Source: Clostridiales bacterium (lineage in GTDB: Bacteria > Bacillota > Clostridia > Christensenellales > JAISNN01). Taken from it: a DNA stretch of 64,000 bases. Within the stretch, counting starts at the first letter, position 1; each line of letters begins with the position of its first letter. Below the pieces are notes generated by a model, which worked only from the letters and a program-made list of their open reading frames with translations, had not been told where the DNA came from and ran no database searches. Of this stretch, positions 20,593 through 31,585 are shown piece by piece. Made by a program: the position numbers and the translations under genes. The stretch covers positions 1-64,000 of the forward strand of contig JAISNN010000014.1 in NCBI GenBank assembly GCA_031276195.1, given 5' to 3'.

Positions 20593-21831
20593 TTACGCGT
20601 GTCTGTATTTTCTGACGTGATTTTTTGTTTCGCGGTCAAAGACAGTTTCGCACCGGTTTTTGTGCAGGAGACGGGAAAGCGCGTACACGTCGACCCAAAT
20701 TTCCGACGCGCCGTTAGCCTGACTTTCGTCGAAAATGAGTTGCAAGCCGAAATGCAAATGCGGCGGTTTGACGTTGTTCGTGTCCTCCTTGCCGCTATAC
20801 CCCGTCATTCCGATATAGCCGATCACGTCGCCCGCCGCAACCTCATCGCCCTTTTTGAATCGGGCGGCGTAGGGGTGTCCTTTGCGCATATGCGCGTAGT
20901 AGTAATACCGCTTTTTGTCGAAACTCCTAATCCCGATCCGCCAGCCGCCGAAACGGTTCCAGCCGATCTCGGCGACCGTTCCGCCCTCGACCGCGATGAC
21001 GGGCGTTCCGACCGCGCCCATAAGATCGTGTCCCAAATGCCGCCTTTTGTATCCGAAATTCCTGCCGGCGCCGAAATCGTCGTAGTGCGAATAGCCGTAG
21101 CCCGCCGCGACGGGCGAAAAAACTTTCAGCCCGTACCGTTCTTCGGAGAGAGTGCCGTCGGGGCGGACGAGTTTGTAGTACCCCAAATATTCGCCTAAGA
21201 CGGTTCGCATAACTTCGTTGTGATAGCCGTAATATTTGTTGTTTTTCAGCGCGCTCAGATCCTTGCCATCCCTTATGTCGGACGCTAATTTGTCGAGATC
21301 TTTCGGCTTGTAGGACGAAAAATTCCCGTAATACTTGACGGCGAGCAAGGTCAAAAGTTCTATCCAATCCAGATCTCCCGCGCCGTTTTTGTGCGAGTCT
21401 GCGTCGAGATTCATAGCCTTGTCGAGTGCGTCGTAAGGCACGTCGAACGCGCACCATTTTATGAATTCCTTTTTGGGGGCGGCTGGTTTTAGGGGGCGTT
21501 TTTTTTGCAAATTTTTGAGATTTCCGCCCTCTTTTTCCATAATAGAATTTAGACCGCCGCCGTTATCGCCCCCCGTCCAAACACCGTCGTAATTTTCATA
21601 GCGGACGGCATTTTCCGACCTTTCTACGCCGTCGTTTTGCTTTGCGGAATTGCGGAATTTTGTGGTTTCTATACCGTCGTTTTGTTTGTCAAAATCGTAA
21701 AAATCCGACGCTTCTATGCCGTCGTTTTTTAAGACTTTATTTGCAAAAGACAAGCCGCGCGGCGTTCCCGAAAAAATAAAAAATTCCGTAAAAAACAAAA
21801 ACGCGGATACAATAAAAAAAACCTTTTTCAT
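20593..21831 (-). CDS. M23-family metallopeptidase (LytM domain), secreted
   Basis: RRHLGHDLMGAVGTPVIAVEGGTVAEIGW, YYYYAHMRKG, GYIGMTGYSG, PPHLHFGLQL. Confidence 0.85.
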   Translation of the reverse strand: MKKVFFIVSAFLFFTEFFIFSGTPRGLSFANKVLKNDGIEASDFYDFDKQNDGIETTKFRNSAKQNDGVERSENAVRYENYDGVWTGGDNGGGLNSIMEKEGGNLKNLQKKRPLKPAAPKKEFIKWCAFDVPYDALDKAMNLDADSHKNGAGDLDWIELLTLLAVKYYGNFSSYKPKDLDKLASDIRDGKDLSALKNNKYYGYHNEVMRTVLGEYLGYYKLVRPDGTLSEERYGLKVFSPVAAGYGYSHYDDFGAGRNFGYKRRHLGHDLMGAVGTPVIAVEGGTVAEIGWNRFGGWRIGIRSFDKKRYYYYAHMRKGHPYAARFKKGDEVAAGDVIGYIGMTGYSGKEDTNNVKPPHLHFGLQLIFDESQANGASEIWVDVYALSRLLHKNRCETVFDRETKNHVRKYRHA

Positions 21832-21914
21832 ACAAATTATTTTGCATAAAAAAGGATTTATTATGTATTTGATACCGATCGTTTTTTTGTTTTTTGAGTT
21901 CTCTAAACTATATT

Positions 21915-22073
21915 TATATCAATCTTTTTTGTCTTTTAAAGCATTATAATTTCTATTGATATCGATTATTTTTTGTCTTTAAAAGCGTTATAATTTCCAT
22001 TGATATCGATCGCTTTTGTCTTTAAAAGCATTATAAATTTTATTAATATCGATTGTTTTTTGTCTTTAAAAGC
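21915..22073. repeat. Tandem repeat TTTTTGTCTTTAAAAGCATTATAATTTCYATTGATATCGAT, about 3.5 copies
   Basis: Direct reading; lies immediately downstream of comF. Confidence 0.85.
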
Positions 22074-22083
22074 CCCGTATATA

Positions 22084-23109
22084 TCATTTTCTATCATTTT
22101 TTTCGTCTTTTTCGGGTTCTTTAAGCATATCGCCCCTCGGGAGTCGATATTTTGTTCCGCAAAACGCTATCGCGCAAACGCTTTTCGCGCCCGCGCCAAG
22201 CAAAACTTTGGCGCATTCGTTGATCGTCGAACCCGTAGTGATAACGTCGTCGATCAAAAGTATGCGTTTTCCTTTGATTTTTTCGATATTTTCATTTTTA
22301 GGCGCATCGCTTCCCGTAATTTTATTGATATTTGAGGTGTTTTTATCGGTATTTGAGGCGTTTTGATAGGTGTTTTTATCGGGATTTGAGGTGTTTTTAT
22401 CGATGTTTACGGTGTTTTGGTAGGTGTTTTTATCGGGATTTGAGGTGTTTTTATCGGGATTTACGTTGGTATTTGAGGCGTTATTTGCGGGGGCGGGGGC
22501 GTATTCGGCGATCCCAAAAGCCCCTTCCAGATTTTTGCGTCTTTCATACGCGGTCAATCCGATTTGGTGTTTTGTTTCACGCGTTTTGATCAAAACGTCC
22601 GCAATCATTTCAATCCCCAAAATTTCCGCGGCGGCTTCGCCTATCAAGCGGCTTTGGTTGAACCCTCTGATTTTTTCCGCCTCCTTAAACATCGGGACGG
22701 GAATCAACGCGTCGGCGGAATAATCCCGTCTGACGTATTCGGCGGCGACGAACCCGCCCATCGGTTTCGCGTAATATTGCTTGTTATTGAATTTGAGTTG
22801 CTCGACAAGTTTTGCGGCGGCTCCCTCGTAGATAAAGGGCGAATTCGCGCGCTCGAAAGCCTTTCGGTGGTTTTGGCATTCCAAACAAAAGCGCGCTTCG
22901 TCAAAAAAGGGCTTTCCGCATTTTTCGCATATGTTGTATTCGTCGGAAATATACGGCAACGCCGAAACACACTCTCCGCAAAGCGAAAACCGCCGATCGG
23001 ATTTTAGTTCCTCTCCGCAAACTAAGCAAACCGCGTCGGTCGGGAATAGTCCAAAAAGGAATTTGCTTTTTAGTTTTTTAAACTTTTCCCTAACCGTAAC
23101 AGCCGCCAT
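22084..23109 (-). CDS. comF: ComF-family phosphoribosyltransferase with internal minisatellite-encoded insertion
   Basis: N-terminal Cys4 zinc motif (CLVCGEEL..CGEC..CEKCGKPFF..CLEC), GFNQSRLIGE, RILLIDDVITTGSTI. Confidence 0.9.
   Translation of the reverse strand: MAAVTVREKFKKLKSKFLFGLFPTDAVCLVCGEELKSDRRFSLCGECVSALPYISDEYNICEKCGKPFFDEARFCLECQNHRKAFERANSPFIYEGAAAKLVEQLKFNNKQYYAKPMGGFVAAEYVRRDYSADALIPVPMFKEAEKIRGFNQSRLIGEAAAEILGIEMIADVLIKTRETKHQIGLTAYERRKNLEGAFGIAEYAPAPANNASNTNVNPDKNTSNPDKNTYQNTVNIDKNTSNPDKNTYQNASNTDKNTSNINKITGSDAPKNENIEKIKGKRILLIDDVITTGSTINECAKVLLGAGAKSVCAIAFCGTKYRLPRGDMLKEPEKDEKNDRK
22320..22490 (-). repeat. 21-nt in-frame tandem repeat inside comF (encodes SNPDKNT-type heptapeptides)
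   Basis: GGTGTTTTTATCGGGATTTGA iterated on + strand. Confidence 0.88.
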
Positions 23110-23343
23110 ATCTTTCTCTTTAATTTTTTATGTTTTTATTATACCATATAAAAAGATTTTTTTCAATTAAAATTAAATTTTAAATCTAAATTAAAATTGA
23201 AAAATGCGGGAGGAAACTTTTTAAAAAAAGTTTTCATCCCGCACCCTCTTTCAAAAATTTTTGTAATTTTTTTGAGGTTTTTCAGATAATTTTAGTTTAT
23301 TTGCTTATTGACTTGCTTATTTACTCAATGTTATTGCTATAAA

Positions 23344-23565
23344 TTACAGTAAATCAGGCAATAAAATTACTCCTTTGTTATTTAAGCTATTGGGATCATA
23401 TCCAGAATTATCTTTTATTTCCCCAGTATCACTATTAATATCACTACTGTCACCAGTATTGCTACTAGCTACCTTTTTATTTTCGCAAGACGCAAAAACC
23501 GCTACACTAATTGTTATAAGAACCATAATAAAGATTTTTAATAATGTTTTATTTTGTTTTTTCAT
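23344..23565 (-). CDS. Small putative lipoprotein
   Basis: Signal peptide with lipobox AVFASCENKK. Confidence 0.55.
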   Translation of the reverse strand: MKKQNKTLLKIFIMVLITISVAVFASCENKKVASSNTGDSSDINSDTGEIKDNSGYDPNSLNNKGVILLPDLL

Positions 23566-23628
23566 TTTTATTTACCTCCATTTTTAATAAACTATAAATA
23601 AACTTTGATTAAGAAAGCTAAACATATT

Positions 23629-24075
23629 TTAAGCCTCACTTTTTTCAAAATACAATATAAAATTTGTTTCTTTTGTAAGCATTTTTTTAGTAATGGTCAA
23701 TTCGGCGGTATACTTTTCCCCTCCGATATGACAAGAAGCGTATATTTTTTGAGGTTTAATATTTTTAAGATAAATGTTTCCATCGCCGTCGGGCACAACT
23801 ACCGCAACGCGAGCAATTTCATAATTTGTGCCGAAAAAACCGAACGCCTCGCTATGAACCAAATACACTCCCGCCTCGCCGTTATCGAGCGGAAATTTAT
23901 CGGAATCAATATCAGTTCCTTTGACGGGGGCGTTGCCAGCGGTTACGCACTTAATTTGTACGTCGTATTCTTTACCGCGGCAATATATAAACGACCCTAC
24001 GGCGGTTAATCCCAATATAAGAACTAAAACCACGCTAATCAAGGCTATTTTTTTCTTTTTCATACCGCCCTCCAA
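23629..24075 (-). CDS. Membrane-anchored hypothetical protein
   Basis: N-terminal TM KKKIALISVVLVLILGLTAVGSFIY. Confidence 0.55.
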   Translation of the reverse strand: MEGGMKKKKIALISVVLVLILGLTAVGSFIYCRGKEYDVQIKCVTAGNAPVKGTDIDSDKFPLDNGEAGVYLVHSEAFGFFGTNYEIARVAVVVPDGDGNIYLKNIKPQKIYASCHIGGEKYTAELTITKKMLTKETNFILYFEKSEA

Positions 24076-24078
24076 AAT

Positions 24079-25125
24079 CTATGTTCTGAACGAAGCAAAA
24101 AAATCGTACAGTGAACTTGTAATACGTGTCCCGTGATTACGCTTGAAAAATATTATCAAATATGATCCACCACCAGTGGTATGTATCCCGAGACATTGGT
24201 AACCGTAAGTTGAAGAATACCGATATATGGGCGAACCACTTTGTCCTGATGTAGTATCTATTTCATAGCGCAACAAATAAGAGGAATTAGTTTTTATTTT
24301 ACCGCTCATTTCCCACATTTGACGAGTATACTCGCCAGGATATCCTGTAATCGTAACAGTTTCGCCGACCAAAGAACTACCTTGTGTATGCGTCCCAAAC
24401 CAACCCGTACTATAACCTATGTCGGAATCGAGCACAAGAACTCCGTAATCATAATCTGTGTCTTGATTGTTAATAAAAGCTTGGCTCGTCCAAAAATTAA
24501 TAGCCATTGCTGAACCAAAAGGTGCAACAATTGCGTTGGTAGTTGTTTCGTTTGCCCCAGGAATAACTTGTATACTGGTCGCCCAACCGCCGCATTCTTC
24601 GTTATAAACACAATGCCCAGCGGTAATAGCAATATTATTCCAATACATCCAAGCAGTTCCCCTAAATACAGAACCATCGGGGAAAGTCATCTTAATAAAA
24701 CAAACCGCACTATGTGGATAACTTGTCGTCGGATTAATGCGTGTTCTTTCATCTGACCCAAAAATACTTTGCAATATCATTCCCGAATCACTAATTGATA
24801 CTCCTTCTGGAATAAATCCCCCATTGTTTTTTTCTATATAAGACAAACTATTTTCTTGTGTTTCATTATCAATGGATACTAACGTTTCATTATTGTATAG
24901 GTTATAATATTCAATTTCCCCTGTAAGAACATCTTTTTTTACGAATTCGCTATCACTTTGAGTTGACTGCACAAATTCGTAATTGTCAGCTATAGACGCT
25001 GAACTGACATCTAATGCCAAAGATGTGCTGTTAAAAGGAACGAATGAAATCACAATCATAATACTTAACAGTACAATTATAATGGCATGTAGACTTTTGT
25101 TAATCATTTTACTCATAATCTGCAT
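24079..25125 (-). CDS. Secreted V8-like (glutamyl endopeptidase-type) serine protease
   Basis: Triad motifs TAGHC, DTDYDYGVLVLD, TTSGQSGSPIY; signal sequence; RBS AAGGAGG. Confidence 0.85.
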   Translation of the reverse strand: MQIMSKMINKSLHAIIIVLLSIMIVISFVPFNSTSLALDVSSASIADNYEFVQSTQSDSEFVKKDVLTGEIEYYNLYNNETLVSIDNETQENSLSYIEKNNGGFIPEGVSISDSGMILQSIFGSDERTRINPTTSYPHSAVCFIKMTFPDGSVFRGTAWMYWNNIAITAGHCVYNEECGGWATSIQVIPGANETTTNAIVAPFGSAMAINFWTSQAFINNQDTDYDYGVLVLDSDIGYSTGWFGTHTQGSSLVGETVTITGYPGEYTRQMWEMSGKIKTNSSYLLRYEIDTTSGQSGSPIYRYSSTYGYQCLGIHTTGGGSYLIIFFKRNHGTRITSSLYDFFASFRT

Positions 25126-25393
25126 AATTCCTCCTTATATAATTTTTGTATCTCTTACTTAGAACTCGTGTACATAAAATTAAAATGTACTAAAAGATTT
25201 CTTTGCTCCTTTACTCATAAAAATGCCATTTTTTTGTAATCTAATGAAATTGTTTCGCCCCATTTTAATCTATATACGCCGATTCTTAGAAAGCAAATAA
25301 ATTATTGTTTGTTTTGCCATTTAAAGCCTTTTTATTTTTAAATGAAAAGAAATAAAGTTATTTTTTCATTTTGCTTTTCAAGGTTGTGAAAAG

Positions 25394-28300
25394 TTATTTT
25401 TTCGTCTTGCCTTTTACTTTCGGGACGGCTTGGTTTTTCAGCACGGGGGAGTAGCCTTTCGGGACGGTACGCGGCACTAAGTCGGTATCGATTTTATGCG
25501 CGTAGGTCGGGTATTTCGGTTTTTTGACTACTTCTTTCGGGGCGGCGTTCGCGCCGATTCCGTTCATTTGGACGGGGGTTCTCGCTTCTTTGGTCGCGTT
25601 CACTCTCTTCACGTCCTCCTGATAGGCGGCGTATCTCTTCGCGTCGGAGGCTTGTTTTGTCATAACAAACGCTTCCTGCGCTTTTTTGGCTTTTTTGATG
25701 CCCGCTATGAGATAGTAGATTCCGTAGCCTACGGCGATTGCCGCCGCCGCTTCCGCCGCGCTCACGGCTATCGCGACCCACAGATTTTTGTGCGCGCCCG
25801 ATTCGTCCACGACGGCGGTATATCTGAACGCGTCGTCGCCCGTCATTTCGGCGGTGATTTTGTAGACGCGGTAGTCGTTGACTTCGAATTCATAGATTCC
25901 CGTATCGAAAGATCTTGTTTCGCCGTCATACAGCGTAAATTTCACGCTACAATCTTCCGCGCCCGTGATCGTCAATTTGCCGTCGCTTCTTTCGCTTCCG
26001 AATCTCAGTTCTTTGGGTATGATCACGATCGTGCCTTTATTTTCTCCGATTTGTCCCACGTCGTAATTTTTCAGGTTGTCGTTCGGGTCTATGATTTCGT
26101 ATTCGATCGTATACACGCCTACGAGTACGATTTTATCCCTATACGCTTCGGATATCAGATCGGCGTTGCTGTTCGTAACGGATTTGATCGAGATATAGTT
26201 TGAGAAGTCTATGCCGTCGTTCACGCCCGTTTCGACTCCCGATTGGATTTTGGCTAATTGGTCTTCGCCGTTATAGATTATGGGATCGGGGTTTTGGACT
26301 CCGAGCGTAACTTTTCTCTTTTTGACTTCGACGGCAGTTTCCACGCCCGCGTCGGCCGTATAGTTTTTTGTCCATTGGCTATCGAGAATGAAAGGCAAGC
26401 CCGCGAAAGTATAGGTAGTTCCCGCGCCGTAGATTCCGTTTGAAACCTTTAAGGCGACGTCTTCTCCGTAGTTTGCCCAATCGATCGTACCCGTGATCTT
26501 TCCGTCTTTATCCGCGCCATCCGCTTCCGCCGCGCCCGCGAACATATCGCCGTACTGCGCCGAAGCGATCTTTACGGTCCCGATAACTTTTTTGGTGATA
26601 TTCGCTTGCGTTTGGACGGATGCTCTCATAAGTCCGCCGGCGGCGAGTTGATAGAATCCGGCGTACTCGAACTTACTTAAAAGTTCAAAGTTTCCGCCTA
26701 CGAGGATATTTTCTCCGGCGTCCGCGCTTCTAAACTGCGGATCGATAAAGGTATAGTCCTCACCTTTCGTCAAGGTTACGGCATTGTCCAAGTGGGGAAC
26801 AAGCCCGGCGAACGAGAGGGTGTAGGACGTTACGCTTTTCTCGCCGTCGTATTCTTTATCCGGGACGGTTAAGACGGGATTTAAAGGACGTTTAGTCATA
26901 CCCGCATAGAAAGTTATGAAACTGTCGTTGCCTTCCCATTGGTAGTTTTTGGTGATGTTGTCGGAGTCTTCGAGCAGCAAACTGATATGGACGGGCATAC
27001 GGTTTGAGAGTTCGGTAAAGTCGGCGTATTCCGCGCTAACAAAGTAGTTTATTCCCGATATGAATCCATCTCCGTCCGTACCCACGAATCCGTCGAACCG
27101 AACCGCCGCGCCCACCGCCGCTTTTGTGCCGTCGTAGACTTTGGTGGTTTGTGTGAGGGAGGGGGTTACGGTCAACCAGCGTTTTGTGATTTCGACCGCC
27201 GTACCCGATTGGACGGTGAACTCGGTGAACGCAAAATTTTTCAACAGATCGGAGTCCGCGTTCGGGGTAACGGTAACATTCAGCGTAACGCCCTCTTGAA
27301 CCATATAAGAGGAATAGACCGCGCTTACGGTATACTGTCTGTCGGGTTGAGCGGCGTCGCCGCCCGGTCTGACGTAGCCCGTGAATTCTAAGGTATAACT
27401 TCCTTCGGGGACTTTGTCCGTTCCGTCGTATTGTTTTCCTTGCGCGCCCGTAACGATAAAGGATATCGGGGCTTTTGAGATCGTATAAGCCGTTTCGGTT
27501 TCTTTACTTGTCGGTACGTTATAGTTGATATCGAGATCCGAACCGCTTGCGATTGTCAAGGTCGTTATGATTGTTCTATCCCCGGCATCCGCGGACGAAT
27601 ACGCCGCGGCGACGGTATAACCGCCGGACGGCTGATCGCCGACGTAGTTTGAGAAACTCACGGTAACCGTTCCGAAGTCCGCTTTGCCGTCGTAGGTTTT
27701 GCCCGTAAAGGTTTGGTCGACGTTGAAGTCGATCGTTCTTTTTTGGATTGTCAAGCCGCTGAGGACGGTTTTTAGAGTATCGGGGATGAGGAAGTTTTGC
27801 AATAAATCGCCCGTCGTGTTTGTGATCGACACGGAGAGTTTGCTCCCCGCGTTTTTGTCCGTGTAGGCGGCGGCTACGGTATATTCGCTTGTTACGGGCT
27901 GATCGGCTTCGCCCGAACCGTTTACGTAGCCGTTAAACGTTATGGTATATTCGCCCGCGTCCGTATTGCCGTCATAGGTTTTTCCCGTTCCCGTGATCGA
28001 GAAAGAGATACCCTTTTTTTCGATCGTACCCGTACCCCAGACTTGGGACAGAGCGTTGCCCAAGCCGCCCGCTTTGTAGGTATAGTTTCTGCCCAAACTC
28101 GAATCCGCAACGGGCGAGAGGGTTACGGTAACCGCCCGGCTACCCGCGTCTTTGCTTGCGTATAAGGCGGAGGTCGCATATTGTCCGTCGGGTTGAGCCG
28201 CGCTTCCCGCCGCGCCCGAATCGGGCGTGTTTTCGGGAACGACGTAGCCGTTGAAATTCAAGGAATAGGGGGCGATATACGCGTTTGTGCCGTCATAGGT

Positions 28301-30382
28301 TTTGTTCGCGGCTTGCCCGGGGATAACCCAAGTAACTTCTTTTTTCGAGACCGTATAGGTTGACGAAGCCATGGTTTTATTTAAAATCTCGTGGTTTTTG
28401 TCCAATTGATTGCCGTTTTCGTTGACCGCGACGGTAACTTTGATTGTGTATGTCCCGACCTCGAAACCTCCGCCTTCCGCGTGAGAAGCGTCAATTCCGT
28501 AGACGACCGCCGCGGCGCGGTTATAATCCGCCGCTTCGGGCTGCCCCTCTTCTCCGCCCGGTTTGAGGTAGTTCGAGAAATTAAGGGTATAGGCCGTCAA
28601 ACTCTTTCCGTCATAGACTTTGCTTGCGGGGGTAACCGTAAAGGTAATTTGTCTTTTGGTGATCTCCGCGTCCGGAATGACAGTAGAGGTCAAATCGTTG
28701 TTTATATTGAAATTTTTGTTTATCGCCGCACCCGGGATCAGCGTCGCGGAAATATACCGCGCGCCCACGTCCGGCGCGTCATACGCCGCGCTTAAGGTGA
28801 ATTCACCCGCCGCGGGTTGAGGGTTCGCCCCTCCGCCGCCGCCGACGGGAACAAAGCCCGTAAACCTCACGCTATAACAATCGGGATCGAGTACGTCCGC
28901 TGTTCCGTCGTAGGTCTTTCCGTTTTGCCCTCCGCTGACTACAAATTCGAAAGTCATATCTTTCTTTAAAATTGTGAAATTAAAGGTTCTTTGTCCGATT
29001 ACGATATAACTCGAACTGCTAAGCCTTTCCAGCAACGCCGTATAGGTATAACTCCCCGCGTCCGTAGGCTTTGCCGCGTTTTCATAGCCCGTCGCTTTAT
29101 AGAGAGGCGAAACGCGGTCTACGTTCATACCTCCGCTTGCGGTATAAGTCGGACCTTGCGCCACGCCCGAATATGTATAATCCGTAATGGCGGGGTTTAT
29201 GTCGGGAACAGCCGCGAAATCCGCTCTCAGCGGAACGGCTTTCGTTTCACCCGAAACCTCATAAAACTTAACGCCCTTTATCGTCGGCTTGGCGGAATAC
29301 GTATTCCCCGCGATCGTAACGCCCGCGTCCGTAGAAACCCAATTTGTAAAATAGTACCCCTCGTTTCCTCTCGGGATAAGGTCAAGTTCAAGATTCGCCG
29401 TCCCCAGCAACTGAGCCGCCGTAACGGTTTTGGAAGCCGCCGCCGTAACCGTTCCGTTCGCTCCCTCGGTTGCGGTGATTTTGGGAATGTTGTATGTCAT
29501 TGTAAACGAAACGCTCCCGACCGAAGTCGAGGCTTCGGCAACTCTGTTAGCAAGATTCCAAGTTCCGCCTTTGTTTGCTTGCGCATACGAATATATTAAA
29601 ATATAGACCGCCGTCTTGTTTTTTAACTGAGCGGACGTAATGCTCACCGTCTTCGACAACCTGCTCCCGTCTACAACGCCGCTCGTGCTGTTGTCGCTGT
29701 ATATGCAGCCGTTCGACCCGACCGCCGAAGTATCATCCCAACCGACATTCGCTCCGTCGTCGTTGTAGACGTGAACATAAGATCTGCGTCCGTTGTCAGA
29801 TCCTTCCGTATAGTTGTGCATCCCATAAACAAAGGTCATACTAATCGTGGAAACTCTGTCGTTGTTGATCGCCGTCTTTTGCTCCGCGCTTAGATTGATC
29901 TTAATCCAAGTTCCTGCCGCCGCTTTTTGGTCTCCGGAGGAACTCAATTTCAACCAGCCCGAATACCACCCCGTGTTGTTGCCGTTACTTGAGGTACTGT
30001 TGTCTTTTTTTGCTTCCCCGCCTGAGTTGCCGCTGAGCGTTACCGCACCGTCGCTAAGACCCGTCATCGACGCCTCGGCGCTTGCCCATCTAGTTCTAGA
30101 GGTATCACCGCTCTCGCCCGTTACGCCGCCGCCTACGTCTTCACCGCCAACGTCAATCGCTCCGCCCGAAATTCCGCCGCCGGCGTCTTCACCCGAACCG
30201 CCGCCTTCTCCCCCAACGTCAAGCGCGGACGAATCCTCAACTCCGCCCCCATTAGGCTCAATCAACGACGCGCACCCGAAAATGCCCGCGGAAAAAATCC
30301 CGCCAAACAACATTACTATAGCAAAAAAACTTACCAAAAGTCTTAATCCAACAGTTCCGTTTCCGTTTCCCGCTCTTCTCAT
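25394..30382 (-). CDS. Giant surface protein with multiple YDG-type repeats and C-terminal TM
   Basis: Repeated K.YDGT motifs (KTYDGTADV, KVYDGKSLT, KTYDGTNAY, KTYDGNTDA, KTYDGKADF, KQYDGTDKV, KVYDGTKAA, KEYDGEKSV); N-terminal signal; C-terminal TM plus basic tail. Confidence 0.8.
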   Translation of the reverse strand: MRRAGNGNGTVGLRLLVSFFAIVMLFGGIFSAGIFGCASLIEPNGGGVEDSSALDVGGEGGGSGEDAGGGISGGAIDVGGEDVGGGVTGESGDTSRTRWASAEASMTGLSDGAVTLSGNSGGEAKKDNSTSSNGNNTGWYSGWLKLSSSGDQKAAAGTWIKINLSAEQKTAINNDRVSTISMTFVYGMHNYTEGSDNGRRSYVHVYNDDGANVGWDDTSAVGSNGCIYSDNSTSGVVDGSRLSKTVSITSAQLKNKTAVYILIYSYAQANKGGTWNLANRVAEASTSVGSVSFTMTYNIPKITATEGANGTVTAAASKTVTAAQLLGTANLELDLIPRGNEGYYFTNWVSTDAGVTIAGNTYSAKPTIKGVKFYEVSGETKAVPLRADFAAVPDINPAITDYTYSGVAQGPTYTASGGMNVDRVSPLYKATGYENAAKPTDAGSYTYTALLERLSSSSYIVIGQRTFNFTILKKDMTFEFVVSGGQNGKTYDGTADVLDPDCYSVRFTGFVPVGGGGGANPQPAAGEFTLSAAYDAPDVGARYISATLIPGAAINKNFNINNDLTSTVIPDAEITKRQITFTVTPASKVYDGKSLTAYTLNFSNYLKPGGEEGQPEAADYNRAAAVVYGIDASHAEGGGFEVGTYTIKVTVAVNENGNQLDKNHEILNKTMASSTYTVSKKEVTWVIPGQAANKTYDGTNAYIAPYSLNFNGYVVPENTPDSGAAGSAAQPDGQYATSALYASKDAGSRAVTVTLSPVADSSLGRNYTYKAGGLGNALSQVWGTGTIEKKGISFSITGTGKTYDGNTDAGEYTITFNGYVNGSGEADQPVTSEYTVAAAYTDKNAGSKLSVSITNTTGDLLQNFLIPDTLKTVLSGLTIQKRTIDFNVDQTFTGKTYDGKADFGTVTVSFSNYVGDQPSGGYTVAAAYSSADAGDRTIITTLTIASGSDLDINYNVPTSKETETAYTISKAPISFIVTGAQGKQYDGTDKVPEGSYTLEFTGYVRPGGDAAQPDRQYTVSAVYSSYMVQEGVTLNVTVTPNADSDLLKNFAFTEFTVQSGTAVEITKRWLTVTPSLTQTTKVYDGTKAAVGAAVRFDGFVGTDGDGFISGINYFVSAEYADFTELSNRMPVHISLLLEDSDNITKNYQWEGNDSFITFYAGMTKRPLNPVLTVPDKEYDGEKSVTSYTLSFAGLVPHLDNAVTLTKGEDYTFIDPQFRSADAGENILVGGNFELLSKFEYAGFYQLAAGGLMRASVQTQANITKKVIGTVKIASAQYGDMFAGAAEADGADKDGKITGTIDWANYGEDVALKVSNGIYGAGTTYTFAGLPFILDSQWTKNYTADAGVETAVEVKKRKVTLGVQNPDPIIYNGEDQLAKIQSGVETGVNDGIDFSNYISIKSVTNSNADLISEAYRDKIVLVGVYTIEYEIIDPNDNLKNYDVGQIGENKGTIVIIPKELRFGSERSDGKLTITGAEDCSVKFTLYDGETRSFDTGIYEFEVNDYRVYKITAEMTGDDAFRYTAVVDESGAHKNLWVAIAVSAAEAAAAIAVGYGIYYLIAGIKKAKKAQEAFVMTKQASDAKRYAAYQEDVKRVNATKEARTPVQMNGIGANAAPKEVVKKPKYPTYAHKIDTDLVPRTVPKGYSPVLKNQAVPKVKGKTKK

Positions 30383-31144
30383 AAAATCCTCGTCTCCTTA
30401 AAAAAAGGTCTAATTTATTCTTTTAAGCCGCGCGTCCGCTCGGTGTGAAATCAATATCAGTCTTGTTTAAAACGCCCAAATCACCGCTTGCCTTTCAATT
30501 CCTTATCCGCTATTCCCCTCCGTGGGAGGGGGCAAGGGGGTGGGGCGAAGTTCTCTTGTTTTCCTTATTTTCCTTATTTTCCGCTTGTCTGCCGTTTTCT
30601 ATTCGGTCGTACCCGCTTTCTTTCTATTCGGTCGCCCCACCCCTTAATCCCCTCCCACGGAGGGGAATTTCCTATATACACGCTTTTTGAGTGAAACGCT
30701 TGATCTATTTTTGTTAGGTTGTGCTTGCTTTCTTATGTTGTCTAACTTTTTTCTGTTGTTGTCTAACTTTTTTCCGTTCTGTCGCTTGCCACGCTTTTTA
30801 TTTCTTTCCCACCGATAAGGGCGGGCGGGCGGGGGCTTTACTTATTTTCCGCTATTCCCCTCCGTGGGAGGGGATCAAAGGGGTGGGGCGAAACGTTCCG
30901 TTTGATACGGACTATTTACGTCAATACGATAGGAAACGAAAACGACGCATTTTATATACGTAAAATAAAGATCCCTATCTCCTTTTTATACGCCCAAATA
31001 CACGGCTCGCAAAAAAATGTGAACCGTTCCCATTCTTAGTTATGTATATTATATAACCGATATCCGCTCTTGTCAATACCCTTTTTAAAAAAAATTTAAT
31101 AAATTTTCAAAAAGTTTCGGTTTTTAAGATAAAATTTTAAAATT

Positions 31145-31565
31145 TTAAAAAAAATGCAGGGAAAAAACTTTTTAGAAAAAAGTTTTCTCCCATACCCTCT
31201 TTCAAAAACTTTTAGTAATAGTAATTCAAACTTTTTGTGATTTGTTCATTATTCGGGAAAAACTTTTTAGAAAAAAGTCTTTCCCGTACCCTTTTCAAAA
31301 ACTTTCGGTAATAGTAATTCAAACTTTTTGTGATTTGTTCATTATTCGGGAAAAAACTTTTTGAAAAAAGTTTTCTCCCGTACCCTCTTTCAAAAACTTT
31401 TAGTAATAGTAATTCAAACTTTTAGTAACCGTAGTACAAACTTTTAGTAACCGTAGTACAAACTTTTAGTAACCGTAGTACAAACTTTCAGTAATAGTCC
31501 AAACTTTCAGTAACCGTAGTACAAACTTTCAGTAATAGTCCAAACTTTTTACGCGCGTTCAAAAT
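31145..31565. repeat. Left flanking array of family B hairpin repeats and 22-bp 'ACTTTTAGTAACCGTAGTACAA' units beside hicAB
   Basis: Three AAACTTTTTnGAAAAAAGTTTT hairpin units followed by 22-bp repeats, ending CCAAACTTTTTACGCGCGTTCAAAA. Confidence 0.85.
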
Positions 31566-31585
31566 TCCGTAATTAATACAAAAAA

